Shown here: positions 5,930 through 9,734 of the stretch, one piece after another
How positions within the stretch are numbered: position 1 is the stretch's first letter
Layout: each line of letters begins with the position of its first letter
Origin: Dehalococcoidia bacterium
GTDB taxonomy: Bacteria > Chloroflexota > Dehalococcoidia > SZUA-161
Length of the DNA stretch: 9,734 bases
Reading direction: 5' to 3'
NCBI GenBank assembly: GCA_004376205.1
Contig: SOKG01000152.1
Coordinates: forward strand, 1-9,734
Position numbers and translations under genes: made by a program
Notes under the pieces: model-generated
Told to the model about the DNA's origin: nothing
Database searches by the model: none
What the model saw: the letters and a program-made list of their open reading frames with translations, nothing else

Positions 5930-6046
5930 ATGATTAAGGCTGTTTTCTTTGACTTCTATAACACGCTTATCTCCTTCAACCCCCCACGCGAGGAGCTGCA
6001 GGTCAAAGCCTGCCGTGAGTTCGGCATCGAAGTGAATCATCTGTAG
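5930..6046 (+). pseudogene. HAD-superfamily hydrolase, N-terminal remnant (38 codons)
   Basis: From ATG 5930 the frame encodes 'MIKAVFFDFYNTLISF' and then 'PREELQVKACREFGIEV', the typical N-terminus of a HAD phosphatase-like hydrolase: motif I is D8-F-Y-N-T-L with the nucleophile aspartate at residue 8, followed by the first cap helix. A functional HAD protein is normally about 200-240 residues, but the frame stops at TAG 6044-6046. The sequence beyond, read on the opposite strand, is conserved Mfd C-terminus, so motifs II-IV are absent rather than shifted into another frame. Its last 44 bases overlap the mfd coding sequence, tail-to-tail. The promoter upstream looks intact. The best explanation is a deletion or rearrangement that removed the 3' part; an assembly join is the alternative. 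The Y in place of the second aspartate of DxD is common in this group and not a defect. Confidence 0.7.
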
Positions 6047-9000
6047 TCTGGGCTATTCTCTTGATCACGCCTTCAAGCACCTTCCTCCATTCCCTACCCG
6101 CTCGCTTTGTGTCCAATCGCAGCTGGCTTGTACCCACTTTCAACCTGTCGCCAAAGTGTGCTTGCATTGTCAGCCTATCTATCCTGACACCTGGGCCTAA
6201 TTTGATCACAACCTGCCCCCTCTCCGACGATATCTCCTGGAGGCCAATCCTACTCCCCATCAGCTTTATTCTCACCATATAGAGCAGGTTCTTGCCCTGA
6301 AGAGGCAGCGGGCCAAACCTGTCCTCAAGCTCTGCCCCGAGTTCGTCTACCTCCTCCAGCGAGCTGACCTTGGCCAGCCTCATGTAGAGAGCAAGGCGAG
6401 TGCTAAGATCAGGTACGTATTCATCTGGGATATAGGCAGTCAGGGGAAGATCAACCATGGTGCTGAGAAGTTCAGGAGCAGCTTCTCGCTCGCCCCCAGT
6501 CTTAAGCTCCGCTACCGCTTCCGACAGGAGACGGGAATAGAGTTCGAAGCCAACAGCCCCCATATGTCCACTCTGCTCCGGCCCAAGGAGATTACCGGCT
6601 CCGCGGATCTCCAGGTCTTTCATGGCAATGCGAAAGCCAGCTCCGAGCTCAGTTGCCTCAAAGATCGTCCTGAGCCTCTTCTGGGCGGCATCGGTGAGTT
6701 GTTTTCCTTTGTTGTAGAAGAAATAGGCATAGGCGCGGCTTGCCCCTCGCCCCACCCTACCCCGAAGCTGGTAGAGCTGAGTCAGACCCATTCTATCAGC
6801 ATCATCAACAATCAGAGTGTTGACATTAGGCATGTCCAAGCCGGACTCGATAATGGTAGTGCATACAAGGACATTGACCCTCCCCTCAGCAAAGTCGAGC
6901 ATCACGGACTCCAGCATTTCCTCAGGCATCTGCCCGTGAGCGACGCCTATCATGGCTTCAGGCACTATATCCGCCAGCTTTCTGGCCACCCAGCCGATCC
7001 TCCGTACCAGATTATGGACATAGAACACCTGCCCAGTGCGCTCCAACTCCCTCAATATCGCCTCACGGACTAGCCTTTCATTATAAGGAGCAACATGGCT
7101 CTTTATAGGAAGGCGTTCCTCTGGAGGAGTCTCCATGGTGCTCATATCGCGAATGCCGATCAGAGACATGTGCAGAGTGCGGGGTATAGGAGTAGCGCTC
7201 AAGGTAAGGACATCGACTTCTCTCCTCAGTTGCTTGAGGCGTTCCTTATGAGCAACTCCGAATCGCTGCTCCTCATCGATAATGACCAGCCCCAGATTCT
7301 TGAAGGAGACATCCTTCTGGAGAAGGCGATGGGTGCCTATGCAGATGTCCACACTGCCGCTGGCCAACCCCGCAAGGACCTCCTGCTGCTCCTTCGGGGA
7401 GCGAAAGCGGCTCAGCAACTCCACCCTAACTGGAAACGCCCCCAGCCGCTCGCTGAAAGTGGTTAGATGCTGCTGGGCCAGGACAGTGGTGGGCACCAGT
7501 GCCGCTACTTGCATTCCATCCATAATCGCTTTGAAGGCGGCACGAACGGCAACCTCGGTCTTGCCATAGCCCACGTCGCCAGATACCAGCCGATCCATAG
7601 GCCGAGCCCTTTCCATATCCCGTTTGACCTCCTGCAGCGCCCTAAGCTGGTCTGGTGTCTCAACGTAGGGAAAGGAGGCCTCAAGCTCCTGTTGCCACAC
7701 GGTATCGCAGGAGAAGGCGAAGCCACCCTCGACCTCGCGCACCGAGTACAGAGAAAGAAGCTCTTTAGCCAAATTGCTTGCCGCGTCCCGCACCCTCTGC
7801 TTGGCCCGGTTCCATTCCTGAGTGCCCAGCCGACTCAAGGATGGAGTGTATCCCCCAGGTCCAACGTAGCGACTGATACGATCGATTTGCTCGCTGGGCA
7901 CGTAGAGCTTATCGCCAGCAGCGTAATCCAGAACCAGGTATTCACGTTCACCATTATCGAGGCTGATTCTGGTCAGCCCCGAGAATCTGGCGATGCCATG
8001 ATCAATGTGCACTACATAGTCGCCAGTCAGAAGCTCAGAGAGAAATGTGTCGCGACGCACTGGATGCTTCGACACCGTTCGCCTCTTCTTGACAAAGCCA
8101 AAGATCTCCGCATCGCTTAAGACCATATCCTCACCCAGGCCATTCATCTTCCAGCCCCCGGCAAGCGACCCCTGCACCAGGGTCATCGAGCCAGAAGGGG
8201 GCAGATGAACTATGTCTGTAACCGGCGATGCGATAACGTCGTGCTCCTCCAGTAGCTCCGACAGCCTTGTCGCCTGTTGGGAGACGACAACGATCCGGCG
8301 CTTATCCTTGATCATATCCTTGGTTTCTTCCAGGAAGGCAGGCACGCGTCCACCATAGCTGGGAGCTGGACCAAAGCTCATGAGATAGCCCTGGCTCCCG
8401 TCTCCCCATTGCTCCAGCGCCAGTCTCTGGTCAAACCTGTCGAGTCTGCTTGCCATCTCTGCCCACGTGAAGTAGGGCACAGGGAAATTACCTGGTAGCT
8501 CACCTCGCTCGCTCTGTGCTCGGGACAGCTCAATCGCTTGAGAGTCCAGTTCCGCTACAGCGGCCTCGATAAGGTCAGGCTGGTCGAGAACAACCACGGT
8601 TTGCTCCGGAAAGTGGTCCGCGAAAGCACCATCGTTGACCAGTGAGGCATAGAAGTCTAGTCCGTCAAACCATTGAGCGCTGGCGAGGCGTCCTATTTCG
8701 TCTTCCACCTTTTCCCTGGCCTCGCCGTTTAGGGTTGAGAGGTCGAGCCGCCCCAGAATATTCCCAGCTTCAGTGAAAGGTAAAACCATCTCCCTGGCAG
8801 GGATAATAGATATCTGAGGCACCAACTGCGCGGAGCGCTGGGTTGTGGGGTCAAAGAGGCGGATGCTTTCCACTTCATCCCCAGAGAGCTCGATACGTGC
8901 AGGAAGGTCGCTGTTGGGCGGATAGATATCAATGATGCCGCCGCGCCGGCTCACAGTCCCCGGTAGGTCCACTGTGTTCTCCATCTCGTAGCCAAGTTCT

Positions 9001-9482
9001 ATCCACTGGGCCAGCATCCGCTCGAGGTCGACCTTCGACCCCTTCCTCAGTATGTGGCACGAGGAGGCAAAACCGACCGCAGGCACGGTCTTCCGCACCA
9101 CAGCGTGGGCGGAAGCAATAACCAAAGGGGCTTTGTCCCCCTCGCTTAACTCGGAGAGCACCCTCAACCTTTGCTGTACTGTGTAGGAGTCAGACGAGAG
9201 ACGCTCGTAGGGAAGAGCATCGGGCTCAGGGAAAAGCTTAATCGGGGCATCGCTGCCCAGCCAAAGAGGGACCTCTTCGCGAAGCTGCCTGGCTTTCTCC
9301 GATCGGGCGGTAATCACCAGCATGGGAAGGCCGAGTTGATGGTAAAGACAGGCCAGAAGATACGGCGTGGCTGAATCAAGTATCACCACCCTTTTTACAC
9401 CCCGTTCTTCCCGCAGCCCTTTAATGAGGTTGCGGTATGAGGGCATGTCTTCGATCAGGGGAAGCAGGCCCGATAGATTCAC
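6003..9482 (-). CDS. mfd: Transcription-repair coupling factor Mfd
   Basis: Mfd is a DNA translocase that recognises RNA polymerase stalled at lesions, displaces it and recruits UvrA. From GTG 9482 it has 1159 residues, the usual length. Domains in order (numbered from that GTG): the UvrB-homology module (about 1-330, with 'GTVSRRGGIIDIYPPNSD' near 175-192), a linker domain, the RNA-polymerase interaction domain (about 470-545, 'TGDYVVHIDHGIARFSGL' at 486-503 and 'YVPSEQIDRISRYVG'), and the SF2 translocase core. The core shows Walker A 'SGDVGYGKTEVA' (634-645), 'VPTTVLAQQH', 'GTHRLL', Walker B DEEQ (736-739), 'LSATPIPRTL' (762-771), 'TTIIESGLDMPNVNTLIV' (motif V) and 'QLYQLRGRVGRG' (motif VI). 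The C-terminal autoinhibitory domain follows (about 1000-1145). The longest frame opens at TTG 9497, but GAGGTG lies 7 nt before GTG 9482, giving 'MNLSGLLPLI', a typical Mfd start. The last 12-15 residues are encoded antisense to the HAD remnant and look non-native. Confidence 0.97.
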   Translation of the reverse strand: MNLSGLLPLIEDMPSYRNLIKGLREERGVKRVVILDSATPYLLACLYHQLGLPMLVITARSEKARQLREEVPLWLGSDAPIKLFPEPDALPYERLSSDSYTVQQRLRVLSELSEGDKAPLVIASAHAVVRKTVPAVGFASSCHILRKGSKVDLERMLAQWIELGYEMENTVDLPGTVSRRGGIIDIYPPNSDLPARIELSGDEVESIRLFDPTTQRSAQLVPQISIIPAREMVLPFTEAGNILGRLDLSTLNGEAREKVEDEIGRLASAQWFDGLDFYASLVNDGAFADHFPEQTVVVLDQPDLIEAAVAELDSQAIELSRAQSERGELPGNFPVPYFTWAEMASRLDRFDQRLALEQWGDGSQGYLMSFGPAPSYGGRVPAFLEETKDMIKDKRRIVVVSQQATRLSELLEEHDVIASPVTDIVHLPPSGSMTLVQGSLAGGWKMNGLGEDMVLSDAEIFGFVKKRRTVSKHPVRRDTFLSELLTGDYVVHIDHGIARFSGLTRISLDNGEREYLVLDYAAGDKLYVPSEQIDRISRYVGPGGYTPSLSRLGTQEWNRAKQRVRDAASNLAKELLSLYSVREVEGGFAFSCDTVWQQELEASFPYVETPDQLRALQEVKRDMERARPMDRLVSGDVGYGKTEVAVRAAFKAIMDGMQVAALVPTTVLAQQHLTTFSERLGAFPVRVELLSRFRSPKEQQEVLAGLASGSVDICIGTHRLLQKDVSFKNLGLVIIDEEQRFGVAHKERLKQLRREVDVLTLSATPIPRTLHMSLIGIRDMSTMETPPEERLPIKSHVAPYNERLVREAILRELERTGQVFYVHNLVRRIGWVARKLADIVPEAMIGVAHGQMPEEMLESVMLDFAEGRVNVLVCTTIIESGLDMPNVNTLIVDDADRMGLTQLYQLRGRVGRGASRAYAYFFYNKGKQLTDAAQKRLRTIFEATELGAGFRIAMKDLEIRGAGNLLGPEQSGHMGAVGFELYSRLLSEAVAELKTGGEREAAPELLSTMVDLPLTAYIPDEYVPDLSTRLALYMRLAKVSSLEEVDELGAELEDRFGPLPLQGKNLLYMVRIKLMGSRIGLQEISSERGQVVIKLGPGVRIDRLTMQAHFGDRLKVGTSQLRLDTKRAGREWRKVLEGVIKRIAQTTDDSLRCRTHGRL

Positions 9483-9489
9483 CGACAAA

Positions 9490-9495
9490 CACCTC
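9490..9495 (-). promoter_or_regulatory. Shine-Dalgarno sequence deciding the mfd GTG start
   Basis: GAGGTG on the minus strand (9495-9490) stands 7 nt before GTG 9482. It lies inside the longer frame that opens at TTG 9497, which therefore lacks any ribosome-binding site of its own. Confidence 0.7.
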
Positions 9496-9497
9496 AA

Positions 9498-9521
9498 GGG
9501 CTAGCCAAAGCTGACTAGCCC
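9498..9521 (-). promoter_or_regulatory. Stem-loop in the mfd 5' leader, abutting the ribosome-binding site
   Basis: GGGCTAG (9521-9515 on the minus strand) pairs perfectly with CTAGCCC (9504-9498), with a 10-nt loop. The predicted transcript start (about 9522) makes this hairpin the very 5' end of the mfd mRNA. It ends 2 nt before the Shine-Dalgarno sequence. It could stabilise the mRNA or modulate initiation; the role is inferred. Confidence 0.4.
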
Positions 9522-9528
9522 TGTCAAC

Positions 9529-9537
9529 ATTATATCA
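9529..9537 (-). promoter_or_regulatory. mfd promoter, extended -10 type
   Basis: On the minus strand TGATATAAT (9537-9529) is a perfect -10 with the extended TGn motif. Only weak -35 candidates (TTACCC-like, 9558-9553, spacer 18) lie upstream, as is common with extended -10 promoters. The predicted start near 9522 gives a leader of about 40 nt. Confidence 0.55.
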
Positions 9538-9734
9538 AATCCCCGAAATGGTGGGTAAAATGGCTAATTGTTTAACAGCTGAATTAAAGCCCACCTGAAT
9601 AGAAGATAGAAAAGGCTTGTCCCTGAGCGTGGAGATGACTAGACCGTGGTACCTCTTTTATATGCGATTTATCTTTGATTTTTTGCTTCTTGGTAGTTCT
9701 GTAGAGAAGAGTCACGGAAAGTTGTTTAGAAAAA
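9538..9734. other. AT-rich intergenic DNA upstream of mfd, no gene recognised
   Basis: This terminal stretch contains no convincing ORF, tRNA or known RNA. An imperfect dyad, GGTGGG (9550-9555) with CCCACC (9590-9595) enclosing TAATT/AATTA (9565-9569 with 9582-9586), could be an operator for mfd or the terminator of a gene beyond the edge. The last 80 bases are strikingly T/A-rich and may be the upstream region of a gene outside the window. Confidence 0.4.

Noticed and set aside
6564..8120. Several long plus-strand ORFs opposite mfd (6564-7073, 7095-7466, 7467-8120)
   Set aside because: All are antisense to conserved Mfd helicase and RNA-polymerase-binding motifs; the proteins lack recognisable domains.
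9560..9598. 12-codon ORF preceded by GGTGGG
   Set aside because: Too short, no promoter on that strand, and the GGTGGG is part of an imperfect dyad; chance is sufficient.
9649..9660. Exact 12-base repeat GTACCTCTTTTA, also at 1406-1417
   Set aside because: A few exact 12-mers are expected by chance in about 10 kb, and neither copy is flanked by further similarity.
1..9734. Search for CRISPR, IS elements, tRNA/rRNA, toxin-antitoxin or defence systems
   Set aside because: No spaced direct repeats, transposase motifs, tRNA cloverleaf signatures or defence-protein motifs were seen; gene content is housekeeping.

Overview
This window looks like chromosomal DNA of a mid-GC bacterium, most plausibly a Chloroflexota (Dehalococcoidia-like) lineage. 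That placement is an inference from gene content, frequent TTG/GTG starts and a monofunctional biotin ligase; no rRNA is present to confirm it. The content is mostly housekeeping. I see no mobile element, CRISPR array, toxin-antitoxin pair, defence cluster or rRNA/tRNA gene, and I do not claim an undescribed multi-gene system.

Layout, left to right: (1) the C-terminal end of a beta-propeller (PQQ-like) protein enters from the left edge (1-279, +). (2) It faces an extended-SDR NAD(P)-binding epimerase/dehydratase family gene (351-1283, -). (3) A divergent promoter region of about 185 bp separates that from a coiled-coil C4 zinc-ribbon protein of the COG1579 type (1469-2170, +). (4) The RNase P RNA gene rnpB follows (about 2255-2658, +) with its own promoter and an unusually long P19-like arm. 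(5) A perfect 14-bp hairpin and then the biotin-protein ligase gene birA (2726-3508, +). (6) birA converges, across a stem-loop, on a two-gene minus-strand operon: an NfeD-type membrane protease (4417-5787) followed 2 nt later by a slipin/stomatin (3641-4414). (7) A divergent promoter pair that seems to share one palindromic -35 hexamer drives this operon leftward and a HAD-hydrolase gene rightward. (8) The HAD gene is a remnant: only its first 38 codons remain, running into the 3' end of mfd. (9) mfd, the transcription-repair coupling factor (6003-9482, -), fills most of the right part. (10) The last 237 bases hold the mfd promoter, a leader hairpin and AT-rich DNA with no gene.

Functionally, Mfd, RNase P RNA and BirA are independent core functions (transcription-coupled repair, tRNA 5' maturation, biotinylation of carboxylases). 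The nfeD-slipin pair is the known stomatin operon-partner arrangement, a membrane Ser-Lys protease with an SPFH scaffold protein.

The observations most worth checking are the HAD/mfd junction, the shared -35 element, the extended RNase P P19 arm with a compensated P4 base pair, and a likely leaderless transcript for the zinc-ribbon gene. Several default longest-ORF starts appear wrong: mfd should start at GTG 9482 and the slipin at ATG 4414.
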